DNA of 54,955 nt from an uncultured Halieaceae bacterium. GTDB lineage: Bacteria; Pseudomonadota; Gammaproteobacteria; Pseudomonadales; Halieaceae. This document shows, piece after piece, positions 16,647-29,578 of the stretch. The stretch spans positions 1-54,955 of the forward strand of contig CAJWEV010000009.1 in assembly GCA_913031575.1 (NCBI GenBank). Reading direction: 5' to 3'. Numbering within the stretch: the first letter of the stretch is position 1; each line of letters begins with the position of its first letter. The notes under the pieces were generated by a model. That model saw only the letters and a list, made by a program, of their open reading frames with translations. It ran no database searches and had not been told where the DNA came from. A program made the translations under genes and the position numbers.

Positions 16647-17827
16647 TGAATGACCTCCTTCCGATAGCAGCAGGACTGTGCATCATCGCTGCGGCGTTCC
16701 TGACGATATTGCCTGTGTTTTGGACGCGGCAACTTGAGGGTGATTCTGTTGATGATTGGCTAGCTGTTCGTAAAACGGAAATAGACGATCACGAATTGTT
16801 AAGTGATGCGCAAGTGCGAGTATGGGACGACAAGGACAGCCAGCAAGCGGCTCAAATGGTTGAGGGAGGGGCTTACAGCTGGCGCTACCAAATCTATTTA
16901 GTCATTGCGTTGATTGCCGCCACCTCGTTGATCTACGATCGGCTCGGTGCTTATGAAGATGTTCAAATTACCCGTGCCATCGAAGATCTTGGTGCCGTTT
17001 CGCCCGAGCAAATCACCGAGCTTGTGGCGCGAATTGAACAGCGTTCTAATGAACGTCCAAAGAATCTTGATTATCGGTCGCTTTTGGGCGAGTACTACAT
17101 TTCTATCGGGCGTGCGTCTGAGGCGCTTGAAAACTTTGAAGCGATTCTGGAGGAGACTCCTGAGGCGCCTGATGTCTTAGGGCGGGCGGCGCAAGCAGAG
17201 TTTATTGTTAGCGGGCAGACATTAAATGCCCGCGTACGGGAGCGCGCTAACAGAGCCCTCGCGTCTGATCCAAGACAAAAATCTGCGCTTGCAACTTTGG
17301 CTATGGGCGAGTTTGGTCAGGGTAATTACATTCAAGCCATTGGTTACATGCGGGTGCTTCGAGATTTGGAGGTCCCAGGGTCTGAAGCTCATGAGTTGAT
17401 GAATAGTGCGATTGCGGAGTCCGAATCCCGCCTCGCCGAGGCGAGTATCAAACAAGCGGCTCCGTCTGATATGGCACCGGCTGACATGACCACCGGCGTG
17501 ACCGTTATTATCACGCTCGACGAGACTGTAGACGCCCTGGCTTATAGCGGTCTTACAGTCTTTGTCATCGCGCGGCCCGCGGGAAGTCAGGTGCGTATGC
17601 CAACGGCCGTGAGTCGTAATGCCATCGGTGATTGGCCGTTGACAGTGAAACTTAGCGATGACAACAGCATGGCTGGTCAATTGCTATCAGCATTGAGTGC
17701 TGTTGACCTGGAGGTGCAAGTATCTCGAAACGGACAGCCAGGGTTGGCGAATGCTGTGCTGCATGGGTCTGCTAGTAATGTGACGTTGAGCAATGGAGCT
17801 AAAACCGTTGTGACACTGAGACACTGA
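16646..17827 (+). CDS. ccmI: Cytochrome c biogenesis protein CcmI
   Basis: The 393-residue protein has two N-terminal membrane segments (about residues 5-25 and 75-95). A TPR domain follows around residues 125-260 (LGEYYISIGRASEALENFEAI and similar repeats) and then a C-terminal beta-rich domain (TVIITLDETVDAL onward). CcmI binds the C-termini of apocytochromes c and delivers them to the heme lyase. It starts with GTG overlapping ccmH and is the last ccm gene. No convincing terminator follows in the 114-base gap before smc. Confidence 0.9.
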   Translation: MNDLLPIAAGLCIIAAAFLTILPVFWTRQLEGDSVDDWLAVRKTEIDDHELLSDAQVRVWDDKDSQQAAQMVEGGAYSWRYQIYLVIALIAATSLIYDRLGAYEDVQITRAIEDLGAVSPEQITELVARIEQRSNERPKNLDYRSLLGEYYISIGRASEALENFEAILEETPEAPDVLGRAAQAEFIVSGQTLNARVRERANRALASDPRQKSALATLAMGEFGQGNYIQAIGYMRVLRDLEVPGSEAHELMNSAIAESESRLAEASIKQAAPSDMAPADMTTGVTVIITLDETVDALAYSGLTVFVIARPAGSQVRMPTAVSRNAIGDWPLTVKLSDDNSMAGQLLSALSAVDLEVQVSRNGQPGLANAVLHGSASNVTLSNGAKTVVTLRH

Positions 17828-17941
17828 AGCCTTTCGGCCTAATTAGATCGATTTACATATAGTGTTGGGATTCCTTTCTGGGTACACTACATCTGGTGTT
17901 TTGAATGGGATATTGGTGGCAGTTGCGCCGCTAGAGACTTA

Positions 17942-20900
17942 ATGCGCCTAAAGTCTATTTCACTCTCCGGGTTCAAGTCGTTTGTGGACCCAACCAAGGT
18001 CACATTGCCGAGCAACATGTGCGCAGTGGTGGGCCCTAACGGCTGTGGAAAGTCGAATATCATTGACGCCGTTCGTTGGGTCATGGGGGAGAGCTCTGCA
18101 AAGACACTCCGCGGAGAGTCAATGAGCGACGTCATCTTTAACGGTACCACGCATCGACAGCCGGTTGGACAAGCATCCATAGAGCTCTTGTTTGATAATT
18201 CGGCGGGTAAGGTCGGAGGCGAGTATGCCGCCTACAGCGAAATTGCGGTGAGGCGTCTGGTTACGCGTGAGGGCACGTCAGATTACTTTCTGAACGGAAA
18301 TAAGTGTCGGCGTCGGGACATTACTGACCTCTTTTTAGGTACCGGTCTAGGGCCCCGCAGCTACGCCATCATTGAGCAGGGCATGATTTCGCGCCTGATT
18401 GAGTCAAAACCTGAGGATCTCCGGGTTTACATCGAAGAAGCGGCAGGAATCTCTAAGTACAAAGAGCGACGTCGAGAAACTGAGAACCGTATACAGCGCA
18501 CGTTGGATAATCTGGATCGCTTAACTGATCTTCGCGAGGAGTTAGAGCGAAATCTTACCCATTTAATACGCCAAGCAAAGTCGGCAGAGCGTTACGCCGA
18601 ATATAAAGCCGAGGAGCGAGAGCTAAAAGCGCAGCTGTTGGCACTTCAACGACGAGTACAGGCAGGCGTCGCGGCACGGGCACAGAGGGAAATAGATGAC
18701 TTTATTACGGAACGAGAGCGTCACCAGGTTCAGGTGTCATCCTGTGTTTCTGAGATTGAGTCGCTACGTCAGCAGATGACAGATGCCAATGCGGACGCGA
18801 ATCAGTTGCAGGGGGTTTTTTACTCTCTCGGCAGTGAAGTCAGTCGAATCGAACAGGCCATAAATTTTGCGAAGCAGCGTCGTGAGACCTTAGCTCGTGA
18901 CCTCGAGCAGACGTTGGAGGGCAAGCAGCGAGAGTTGAGTCTGGTTGATTCAGATAGCCAGCGCTTGATTGAGCTGGCGCAGGCGTTAGCCTCGATCGAA
19001 CCGACGCTGACCCGCGAGCGTGAAGAGGTTGAGCGAGGCGATCGGGCACTGGCGGAAGCAGAGAAAATCGCAGCGACAGCCGATGGCGAGTGGGACCGTT
19101 TTACCCAACGGGCGGCAGTTCCCAAGCAACAAGTGGAGGTACAGCAAGGGCGTCAAGGTAATGCAGAGAGGAACTTAGTCGCGCTTAACGATCGCCTCGC
19201 TCGAATCAAAGCTGAATTAGCTGGTTTGAGTGAATTGGTTGATGAAACAGATCTGGACACCGTCAGCGGTGAGTTAGCCGATACCGAGCAGGCAGTGGGC
19301 AGGCACAGGACTGCCTTGGACTCGTTAAAAAAAACGCTGCAATCCTCCAGATCAGAACTTGAGGCATTGAGGCAGAAGCAGGACGAGCTCCGCCGGGAAA
19401 TACAGGCGTTGATGGGTCAACGAGCCTCTCTTGAGGCACTGCAGTCCGATGCACAAGCGCGCTCTCTAGGCGGCTCCGTGATCAATTGGCTAGATAATCA
19501 TGGCATAGCGCAATCGACTCCGCTCGTCGACGCTATTATCGTTGATGAGGGTTTTGAGGTGGCGGCTGACGTGGTGTTGGGTGATTGGTTGGTCGCACTG
19601 CAGGCAGAACTGACATCTTTAAGTTCTTGTAACGATGCACCGCCGGCGGGTTTGACCTTGGTTGATGAAGAGCCCGGCGAGAGATCGGCCGATCCGCTAC
19701 TGCTATCGCACTACGTTCAATTGCCTTCAGGTTTAAAGCATCTGGTGTCCGGTGTACGTGTCGCAGAGGATTGGCGGGCTGCTTTGGTCGCGCGTGCCGG
19801 TCTCTCAGTCGATGAGTCGATTATTTCAAAAGATGGTCTCTGGGTTGCCCAGCATTGGATGCGCTCTGCAGGTGAAGCCGACGCGGAAGAGGGGATTATT
19901 GCTCGGCAGTCTCAGCTTAATGCGGTGATTGAGGCTTTGGAGGTCGCCTCGCGCGCACTTGATGAGACTGATGATCGCATCGGGGCTCTGCGGGAGAAGC
20001 GAACAGAGACTGAGCGAACAATTGATGTGGAGCAAGAGGCGTTGCAGAGTGCGCAGCAAACCCTGAGCCAACTTGATACGCAGCGACGAGCACTCATCGC
20101 CGAACGAGAGCAACGACAGAATCGTGAGGCGCAGTTGCGTCAGGATTTGACCGACGCAGAAAAACTAGCCTCAGAAGAACAGTCAGTGATCGAGGAGGCA
20201 AATCAGATGCTAAACCGTGCTCGGCATCAGGTCGAGTCTGATGAGGGCATGCGAGAGGCGCTGGAAACAAAACGAACGCAGGCGAGAGAGCAAGTTCGTC
20301 AATGTCGGCAGGAAAAACAGCAGGCAGATGTCGCGCTCAATCGCAGCGAAGTTCGGCATCGGGAGTTATTGACGCAACACGAGGCGCTCTCCCGATCCAT
20401 TGAGCGTGCGCGAGGGCAGGTGACTAGCTATGAGCAACGAGAGGCGTCTATCCGAGGAGAGATGCCAACGGCAGAGAATCCCGATCTCGCTGCTCAGCAG
20501 GAATTGAGAGGACTTCTTGAGCGCAGACTGACGGTGGAGTCGCAGCTGACCCAAGCACGACAGGGTTTGTCAGAGCTGGAGTCTGCGCTTCGCAGCAAAG
20601 AGCAATCTCGAATGGAAGCCGAGCAAGCGGTGGCCGGTGTGCAGACTCGCAGCGAGGGGGCTCGTCTTAAGTTGGCAGAGACTGGGGTTCGAGTTGAGCA
20701 AATTGATACGGCGCTTGCTGAGTTGGAGGTCACGTTCAAGGAAGTGGAAGATAGCTTGCCGGACGACGCTGAAGAAACAGAGTGGCAAGTCCGTGTAGAA
20801 CGAGTTACTGCGCGAATTCATCGGCTCGGCCCCATCAATCTCGCTGCGATTGAAGAGACATCTCGTGCTGAGGAGCGCAAGGAGTATCTGGATGCTCAGG

Positions 20901-21439
20901 ACGATGATCTGAGGACCGCACTTGAAACGTTACAGAATGCGATCAAGAAGATCGATAAAGAGACGCGCAGTCGCTTCAAGGATACTTTTGATACAGTCAA
21001 TTCTGGCTTTGCCGAGTTGTTCCCGAAAGTATTTGGAGGCGGAACGGCTCGCCTGGAGATGACGGGCGACGATTTGCTGGACACAGGTGTAGCCATCATG
21101 GCGCGGCCCCCCGGCAAGAAAAACAGCACCATTCACCTTCTGTCCGGCGGTGAGAAGGCGATGACAGCAATAGCCTTGGTCTTCTCGATATTTCAGTTAA
21201 CACCTGCGCCTTTTTGTATGCTCGATGAGGTCGACGCACCTCTCGACGATGCGAATGTGGGACGGTACGCGCGCCTAGTCTCTGAAATGTCGAGGAAGGT
21301 GCAGTTTGTCTTCATTACACACAATAAAATCACTATGGAAGCGGCCGAGCAGCTAATGGGCGTTACCATGCACGAGCCAGGCGTTTCGAGATTGGTTACG
21401 GTCGATATTGAGGAAGCAGCGAAGTTGGCAGCAAGTTAG
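17942..21439 (+). CDS. smc: Chromosome partition protein SMC
   Basis: The 1165-residue ATPase is of full family length. The N-terminal domain has MRLKSISLSGFKSFVDPT and Walker A GPNGCGKSN. Two long coiled-coil regions (about 170-490 and 670-940) flank a hinge (about 500-650). The C-terminal head has signature LSGGEKAMTAIALVF and Walker B FCMLDEVDAPLDDAN. SMC organises and separates chromosomes, normally with ScpA and ScpB, which are not in this window. The order smc-zipA-ligA is common in gammaproteobacteria that use SMC instead of MukB. A 114-base upstream region probably carries its promoter. Confidence 0.95.
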   Translation: MRLKSISLSGFKSFVDPTKVTLPSNMCAVVGPNGCGKSNIIDAVRWVMGESSAKTLRGESMSDVIFNGTTHRQPVGQASIELLFDNSAGKVGGEYAAYSEIAVRRLVTREGTSDYFLNGNKCRRRDITDLFLGTGLGPRSYAIIEQGMISRLIESKPEDLRVYIEEAAGISKYKERRRETENRIQRTLDNLDRLTDLREELERNLTHLIRQAKSAERYAEYKAEERELKAQLLALQRRVQAGVAARAQREIDDFITERERHQVQVSSCVSEIESLRQQMTDANADANQLQGVFYSLGSEVSRIEQAINFAKQRRETLARDLEQTLEGKQRELSLVDSDSQRLIELAQALASIEPTLTREREEVERGDRALAEAEKIAATADGEWDRFTQRAAVPKQQVEVQQGRQGNAERNLVALNDRLARIKAELAGLSELVDETDLDTVSGELADTEQAVGRHRTALDSLKKTLQSSRSELEALRQKQDELRREIQALMGQRASLEALQSDAQARSLGGSVINWLDNHGIAQSTPLVDAIIVDEGFEVAADVVLGDWLVALQAELTSLSSCNDAPPAGLTLVDEEPGERSADPLLLSHYVQLPSGLKHLVSGVRVAEDWRAALVARAGLSVDESIISKDGLWVAQHWMRSAGEADAEEGIIARQSQLNAVIEALEVASRALDETDDRIGALREKRTETERTIDVEQEALQSAQQTLSQLDTQRRALIAEREQRQNREAQLRQDLTDAEKLASEEQSVIEEANQMLNRARHQVESDEGMREALETKRTQAREQVRQCRQEKQQADVALNRSEVRHRELLTQHEALSRSIERARGQVTSYEQREASIRGEMPTAENPDLAAQQELRGLLERRLTVESQLTQARQGLSELESALRSKEQSRMEAEQAVAGVQTRSEGARLKLAETGVRVEQIDTALAELEVTFKEVEDSLPDDAEETEWQVRVERVTARIHRLGPINLAAIEETSRAEERKEYLDAQDDDLRTALETLQNAIKKIDKETRSRFKDTFDTVNSGFAELFPKVFGGGTARLEMTGDDLLDTGVAIMARPPGKKNSTIHLLSGGEKAMTAIALVFSIFQLTPAPFCMLDEVDAPLDDANVGRYARLVSEMSRKVQFVFITHNKITMEAAEQLMGVTMHEPGVSRLVTVDIEEAAKLAAS

Positions 21440-21450
21440 GGGAATAGGTA

Positions 21451-25003
<3,553 letters not shown>

Positions 25004-25008
25004 TCGTC

Positions 25009-25041
25009 GTCATTTTAATGTCACTTTAATGACATTAAACT
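25009..25041 (+). promoter_or_regulatory. Pho box (PhoB binding site) upstream of phoB
   Basis: Three 11-base units follow each other without gaps: GTCATTTTAAT (25009-25019), GTCACTTTAAT (25020-25030) and GACATTAAACT (25031-25041). A GTCAT/C-type core followed by an A/T tract at 11-base spacing is the direct-repeat architecture bound by PhoB dimers. It lies 53 bases before the phoB start, which implies autoregulation under phosphate limitation. A clear -10 was not identified; TAAACT (25036-25041) and TGTTAT (25057-25062) are candidates. Confidence 0.8.
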
Positions 25042-25093
25042 TTCTTGTGACTCGAGTGTTATTGAGCGGTGGCGACGAAGAAGGTGTTTCTTG

Positions 25094-25804
25094 ATGGTGT
25101 CGAAAAAAGTACTGATTGTTGATGACGAATTTTCGATTCGCGATATGCTGCGGATGGCGCTCGAAATCGCTGATTTTGAGTGTCTTGAAGCAGAGAATAT
25201 TCAAGACGCTCATCGCCTTATAGTGGACGAGCGACCGGCGATCGTCCTACTGGATTGGATGCTTCCTGGCGGCAGCGGCCTTGAGCTGTTGCGGCGGCTA
25301 AAGAGAAACGACACCACCTCCGAGATACCTGTCATCATGTTAACAGCGAAGGTGGCTGAGGATAATGTCATTCAAGGCCTGGATGCGGGTGCCGACGATT
25401 ACGTTACCAAACCCTTTGCGCCCCGTGAGCTGATTGCCCGTATCAAGGCTCTACTGCGCAGAAGCGTAGGGGGCGAGCAGCGTGACCGCCTTGAAGTCGG
25501 CGAGCTAGTTCTCGATGTCGATAGTCGCCGCATTTTTGTCGCGAATTCGCCGATCGAGATGGGCCCCACCGAATTTAACCTGCTTCAGTTCTTTATGTCT
25601 CACCCTGAGCGCGCCTACACGCGAAACCAGTTACTTGATCATGTTTGGGGTGCCAACGTGTATGTGGAAGAGCGTACCGTTGATGTGCACATTAGACGCT
25701 TGAGAAAGGCGCTTGAAGGCGGCGTTCACGACTATAGCGACCTTATTCAAACCGTTAGAGGGACAGGCTATCGTTTCTCGGCAAAGGGTGTGGTCTCCGA
25801 GTGA
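25094..25804 (+). CDS. phoB: Phosphate regulon response regulator PhoB
   Basis: The OmpR-family regulator has 236 residues. The receiver domain has the acidic pair in LIVDDE, phospho-acceptor Asp54 in VLLDWMLPG and the conserved Lys in MLTAKV. The C-terminal winged helix includes EFNLLQFFMSHPERAYTRNQLLDHVWG and ERTVDVHIRRLRKAL. Sequence detail and the phoR neighbour identify PhoB, the activator of phosphate-starvation genes. ATG 25094 is chosen over TTG 25091 because AAGAAGG lies about nine bases before it. It follows a Pho box and overlaps phoR. Confidence 0.95.
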   Translation: MVSKKVLIVDDEFSIRDMLRMALEIADFECLEAENIQDAHRLIVDERPAIVLLDWMLPGGSGLELLRRLKRNDTTSEIPVIMLTAKVAEDNVIQGLDAGADDYVTKPFAPRELIARIKALLRRSVGGEQRDRLEVGELVLDVDSRRIFVANSPIEMGPTEFNLLQFFMSHPERAYTRNQLLDHVWGANVYVEERTVDVHIRRLRKALEGGVHDYSDLIQTVRGTGYRFSAKGVVSE

Positions 25805-27105
25805 CCTTTCTCAAGCATTGGTGGCGTGCACTCTTTAGAGTGGTTGCTATTTTAGGTGTTGGCGCTGGCTTGGGCTTTTATTTCGGGAGCATCGCTAGTG
25901 GTCTGCTTGTATCTCTGGTGTTTGTGCTGTTCTACTGGAGCTACCAGATGTTTCGGGTTGAGCAGTGGTTATCGGAGGTCACCGAGGAGGAGCCGCAGGC
26001 CGCCGGCGTTTGGGGTCTTTTGTTCGATTATATTCATCGTCTTCAGAGCCAGAGCGCGGAAGCACAGGGTCGTCTGGAGTCTTCTCTACATTATCTCCAA
26101 GACTCGCTAAAATCCATGCGAGATGCAGCGATCATCACTGATCCTTGGGGAAACATTGCCTGGATGAATGACTCGGCAGGTAGTCTGTTGGGTATTAGTC
26201 TCGACAGAGACGAGGGTAGGCCGCTAGTTAGCAAAATGCGCCTCCCTAGTTTTTCAGACTACTTGGCGGTGGGCGATTACAGAGCGCCTTTACGCATTCC
26301 GCCGTCGAGAAAACAAAAGCGCTGTTTGCAAGTTGAGGTGTCGAGTTTTGGTGGCGGCGATAAACTCATCTTCATCAAAGACATTACTGAGCAGTACAAG
26401 CTTGAAATGATGCGTCGTGACTTTGTCGGTAACGTTTCCCACGAGTTGCGGACGCCTTTGACGGTGCTGAAAGGCTACGTTGAAAATCTTCAGTCGCTGG
26501 ATTCGGACCTCGTTTCAAAGATTAAGCGCCCATTGGTGCAAATGGATATGCAAGTGGTTCGTATGGAGGTACTCCTAAAGGATCTGTTGTGGCTGTCCCG
26601 AATTGAAACGATTGAGGGGGCCGATAAAACGCTCCCCATCAACATGGCAGATCTGGTTGCGGAAATTATAGAAGATCTCAGAGCCGCCTACCCGGAGCGT
26701 AAAATCGATACGCAGTTAGAACACGACGATTCCATTCTTGGTGATGCAACCGAATTGCATAGTGCAATTAGTAATTTAATTGTGAATGCCCTGAAGTATA
26801 GCGGTCATGACGATCTTGTCACCGTAGAGTGGAAGCTCAATTTGGGCTTTCCAACCTTGACCGTTCGAGATGAGGGAGAGGGGATCAAACCACAGCATAT
26901 TCCGCGGCTGACCGAGCGTTTCTACAGAGTCGACAAGAGCCGAAGCCAGGCAACTGGAGGGACAGGGCTTGGTTTAGCCATAGTGAAACACGTGGCCGTT
27001 AGTCATAACGCAGAGCTACTCATCGACAGTGTTTATGGTCAGGGCTCGGTGTTTTCGATGGTCTTCAAACCCCATCACAAGGGAAGTCAAGCCGCTGCAC
27101 ATTAG
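25801..27105 (+). CDS. phoR: Phosphate regulon sensor histidine kinase PhoR
   Basis: The 434-residue kinase has two N-terminal membrane segments (about residues 10-48), a charged linker and a PAS domain (about 100-195). The HisKA motif NVSHELRTPLTVLKGY carries His214. The ATPase domain has N-box NLIVNALKYS, G1 VRDEGEGI and G2 TGGTGLGLAIVKH. The layout is standard PhoR, which phosphorylates PhoB when phosphate is low, usually under control of the Pst transporter and PhoU (not in this window). GTG start overlaps the phoB stop. Confidence 0.94.
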   Translation: MTFLKHWWRALFRVVAILGVGAGLGFYFGSIASGLLVSLVFVLFYWSYQMFRVEQWLSEVTEEEPQAAGVWGLLFDYIHRLQSQSAEAQGRLESSLHYLQDSLKSMRDAAIITDPWGNIAWMNDSAGSLLGISLDRDEGRPLVSKMRLPSFSDYLAVGDYRAPLRIPPSRKQKRCLQVEVSSFGGGDKLIFIKDITEQYKLEMMRRDFVGNVSHELRTPLTVLKGYVENLQSLDSDLVSKIKRPLVQMDMQVVRMEVLLKDLLWLSRIETIEGADKTLPINMADLVAEIIEDLRAAYPERKIDTQLEHDDSILGDATELHSAISNLIVNALKYSGHDDLVTVEWKLNLGFPTLTVRDEGEGIKPQHIPRLTERFYRVDKSRSQATGGTGLGLAIVKHVAVSHNAELLIDSVYGQGSVFSMVFKPHHKGSQAAAH

Positions 27106-27146
27106 TCCAGTGCCAACTCGATATAAGTCCACGACTGCTGCTTGCG

Positions 27147-27371
27147 TTGGGATCGCTCCTAATTTTGACAATACCTGCCCTGAGTTCTGATAAGGCAGTC
27201 GCCAGAGAATTTCTTTGTTTACATCGTCCCCTCTGTGCCAGATATCTCGAGATGATCGATGGGTATTCGGCATTGGCAAATGCGCGGGGTGCTTTTTATA
27301 TATACTTGAGTCGCGGCATTCCATATGGGCAGCTGATATCGGTCGGCGACGGCCATCCACTATTGTTTTAA
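27147..27371 (+). CDS. Possible small exported protein (weak)
   Basis: A 74-codon frame in the 278-base gap between phoR and hisC begins with a hydrophobic stretch (GSLLILTIPALSS) followed by DKAVA, which resembles a signal peptide cleaved after AVA. The remainder has two cysteines (FLCLHRPLCARY) and matches no family I know. It has only a TTG start and no visible ribosome site. It could equally be chance, or an eroded gene. Confidence 0.22.
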   Translation: MGSLLILTIPALSSDKAVAREFLCLHRPLCARYLEMIDGYSALANARGAFYIYLSRGIPYGQLISVGDGHPLLF

Positions 27372-27383
27372 TCGGGGTCATAC

Positions 27384-28448
27384 ATGCACCGCCTTTGGTC
27401 AGACACGCTGCAGCGTCTTTCGCCATACACGCCGGGTGAACAGGCTCAGAATAGCGACATCATCAAGCTAAATACCAATGAGCATGCTCTCGCGCCTTCT
27501 CCGGGGGCAGTGTCCGCGGGCGAGGATTTAGATGTCGAGCGCTTGCGACGGTATCCGGACCCAGCCTCGAGGCTTCTCACTGAGGCAATTGCCAAAGCGA
27601 ATAACGTTTCTCCTGATCAAGTATTGGTGACAAATGGTTCGGATGAGTTATTGGCATTCGCATGGATGGCATTCTTGTCCGATACTGACAAAGTACCTGC
27701 CGTGCCCGCCATGAGCTACACCTTCTATCCCGTATGGGCAAGGTTGTTCGGGCAGGGATTGCACGAGGTGCCCATGCACTCCGATCTCTCGATTGATGTT
27801 GAAGCACTGATGTCTTGGGATGGGCCCGTGGTGTTCCCCAATCCCAATGCGCCGACTGGCTTGAGCTTGCCGCTAGAGATGATTGAGGAATTGGTTGCAC
27901 ATGATGCAAATCGGTTGGTATTAATCGATGAGGCCTACTTTGGCTTTGGCGCTACGTCTGCTGTTTCCTTGATTAACCAATACGATAATTTGCTTATCAC
28001 CCGAAGCTTCTCCAAGAGCCATGCGCTCGCAGGCTTGCGTGTTGGTTATGGTCTTGCAAATGCCAATCTAGTTGAGGGACTCAGTCGAGTTAAGGATTCT
28101 TTTAATTCTTATCCTGTTGACGCTTACGCGCAATGTGTCGCAACCGCCGCTATTTCAGACTCAGTGTGGTTTGCCGAATCGTCAGCGACTATTAAGGAAA
28201 ATAGGACAGAGCTTACAGCGGGACTAACGCAGCTGGGTTTTTATGTTTTGACGTCCCAGGCCAACTTTGTACTCGCGTCACACCCAGAGCATACTGGCGT
28301 TGCGGTTACCGAGTATTTGAAGACCCAAAATATTCTTGTTCGCAGCTGGTCTAGCTACGACTTGCTTCCATGGGTTCGTATTACTGTGGGCACAAAAGAT
28401 CAACAAGCATGCCTGTTGAGCGCACTTTCTGAATATTTGAAAGGTTAG
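27384..28448 (+). CDS. hisC: Histidinol-phosphate aminotransferase family protein
   Basis: The 354-residue PLP-dependent class I/II aminotransferase shows [12 protein letters not shown] near the start, [35 protein letters not shown] and the PLP-lysine motif [16 protein letters not shown]. These match HisC, which converts imidazole acetol phosphate and glutamate to histidinol phosphate. The gene stands apart from any his operon, so it may be a paralog acting on aromatic amino acids, as is known for HisC relatives. Its stop codon overlaps the stop of the convergent FabH-like gene by four bases. Confidence 0.85.
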   Translation: MHRLWSDTLQRLSPYTPGEQAQNSDIIKLNTNEHALAPSPGAVSAGEDLDVERLRRYPDPASRLLTEAIAKANNVSPDQVLVTNGSDELLAFAWMAFLSDTDKVPAVPAMSYTFYPVWARLFGQGLHEVPMHSDLSIDVEALMSWDGPVVFPNPNAPTGLSLPLEMIEELVAHDANRLVLIDEAYFGFGATSAVSLINQYDNLLITRSFSKSHALAGLRVGYGLANANLVEGLSRVKDSFNSYPVDAYAQCVATAAISDSVWFAESSATIKENRTELTAGLTQLGFYVLTSQANFVLASHPEHTGVAVTEYLKTQNILVRSWSSYDLLPWVRITVGTKDQQACLLSALSEYLKG

Positions 28449-29578
28449 ATGCGCTTAAGGACAATAGAGCCAATACTGTAACCGGCGCCAAACGATGACA
28501 GAATGCCGAGATCGCCGGGCTCGAAGTCCTCGTTGTATTTCTTGAACGCGATTACTGACCCCGCCGAAGACGTGTTGGCATACTCGTCTAGGATTGTAGG
28601 TGACTCTTCAGCGCTGGGCTCTCGGCCCAAAACCTTCCTCGCTATTAACTCATTCATGTTCTTGTTGGCCTGGTGTAGCCATATCCGTTTTAGCGAGTCA
28701 GGCTCGATTTTCATTTTGGCAAGCTGCTGCGTGATCTGCTCAGCAACAGCAGGACAAACCTCGCGGAAGACTTTGCGGCCCTCCTGCACAAACAGCTTGT
28801 CTGACTGATTTACACCTTCTTCGGTTGCGCGGTTTAGGAATCCAAAATTATTTCGAATGTTGTTTGAAAAAATAGTTTGCAGCTTCGTATCCAATATCTC
28901 AAATGCATGGTCTGATCGGCAATGCGCGGCGGACTCAATCACGACAGCCGTCGCGACATCACCAAAGATGAAGTGCGAGTCACGATCGCGGAAATTTAGG
29001 TGTCCTGTGCATATTTCAGGGTTTACCATCAGGACGCGGCGAGCATTACCCGACACGACCATGTCATAGGCCTGCTGAATCCCAAACGTGGCTGAGGAGC
29101 AGGCGACGTTCATATCGAAAGCAAAGCCCTTAATGCCCAAGTCCGCTTGTACCTCGATGGCTATAGCTGGGTAGGCGCGCTCCATATTCGACGCAGCGAC
29201 GAGTACAGCGTCAATATCATTAGCAGTAACATTGGCCTGCTCCATGGCTTGTTTCGCCGCAGTCACACCGATTTCACACATGACCGAGGGCTCGTCATTA
29301 GAGCGAGGCTCCAGCCTTGGCAGCATGCGCATGGGATCTACAATCCCAGCTTTATTCATAACGAAGCGTGATTTAATACCCGAGGCTTTTTCTATGAACT
29401 CTACGTTTGAGTAATCTTTGGGCTCCAACTCTCCGGCTGCAATTGAATCGGCATGTTTAGCGTTGTAATGGTCAACCCATGCGTTAAAAGACTCTACGAG
29501 CTCATGGTTGCTTACACTTTCAGAAGGGGTAAAAAGACCTGCCCCTGAAATGACCACCCGCGGGTTATCCGGTCGCAT
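28445..29578 (-). CDS. Beta-ketoacyl-ACP synthase III family protein (FabH-like)
   Basis: The 377-residue thiolase-fold enzyme has the triad Cys160 ([10 protein letters not shown]), His302 ([10 protein letters not shown]) and Asn335 (YANTSSAGS), all in FabH-type contexts. It is about 55 residues longer than FabH. The extra part lies mainly in the first 100 residues ([25 protein letters not shown]), as I recall for the PA3286-type synthases that feed acyl-CoA into fatty acid synthesis. Its ATG shares one base with the gltA stop (TAATG), so the two are cotranscribed and coupled. Primer specificity is unknown; a condensing role with acyl-CoA is inferred. Confidence 0.85.
   Translation of the reverse strand: MRPDNPRVVISGAGLFTPSESVSNHELVESFNAWVDHYNAKHADSIAAGELEPKDYSNVEFIEKASGIKSRFVMNKAGIVDPMRMLPRLEPRSNDEPSVMCEIGVTAAKQAMEQANVTANDIDAVLVAASNMERAYPAIAIEVQADLGIKGFAFDMNVACSSATFGIQQAYDMVVSGNARRVLMVNPEICTGHLNFRDRDSHFIFGDVATAVVIESAAHCRSDHAFEILDTKLQTIFSNNIRNNFGFLNRATEEGVNQSDKLFVQEGRKVFREVCPAVAEQITQQLAKMKIEPDSLKRIWLHQANKNMNELIARKVLGREPSAEESPTILDEYANTSSAGSVIAFKKYNEDFEPGDLGILSSFGAGYSIGSIVLKRI

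Noticed and set aside
17828-17941. Terminator after ccmI
   Set aside because: A GCC/GGC hairpin near 17830 has only three good pairs and no T-run.
27016-27426. 136-codon minus-strand frame over the phoR end and hisC start
   Set aside because: It is antisense to two well-supported genes and its composition shows no protein family.
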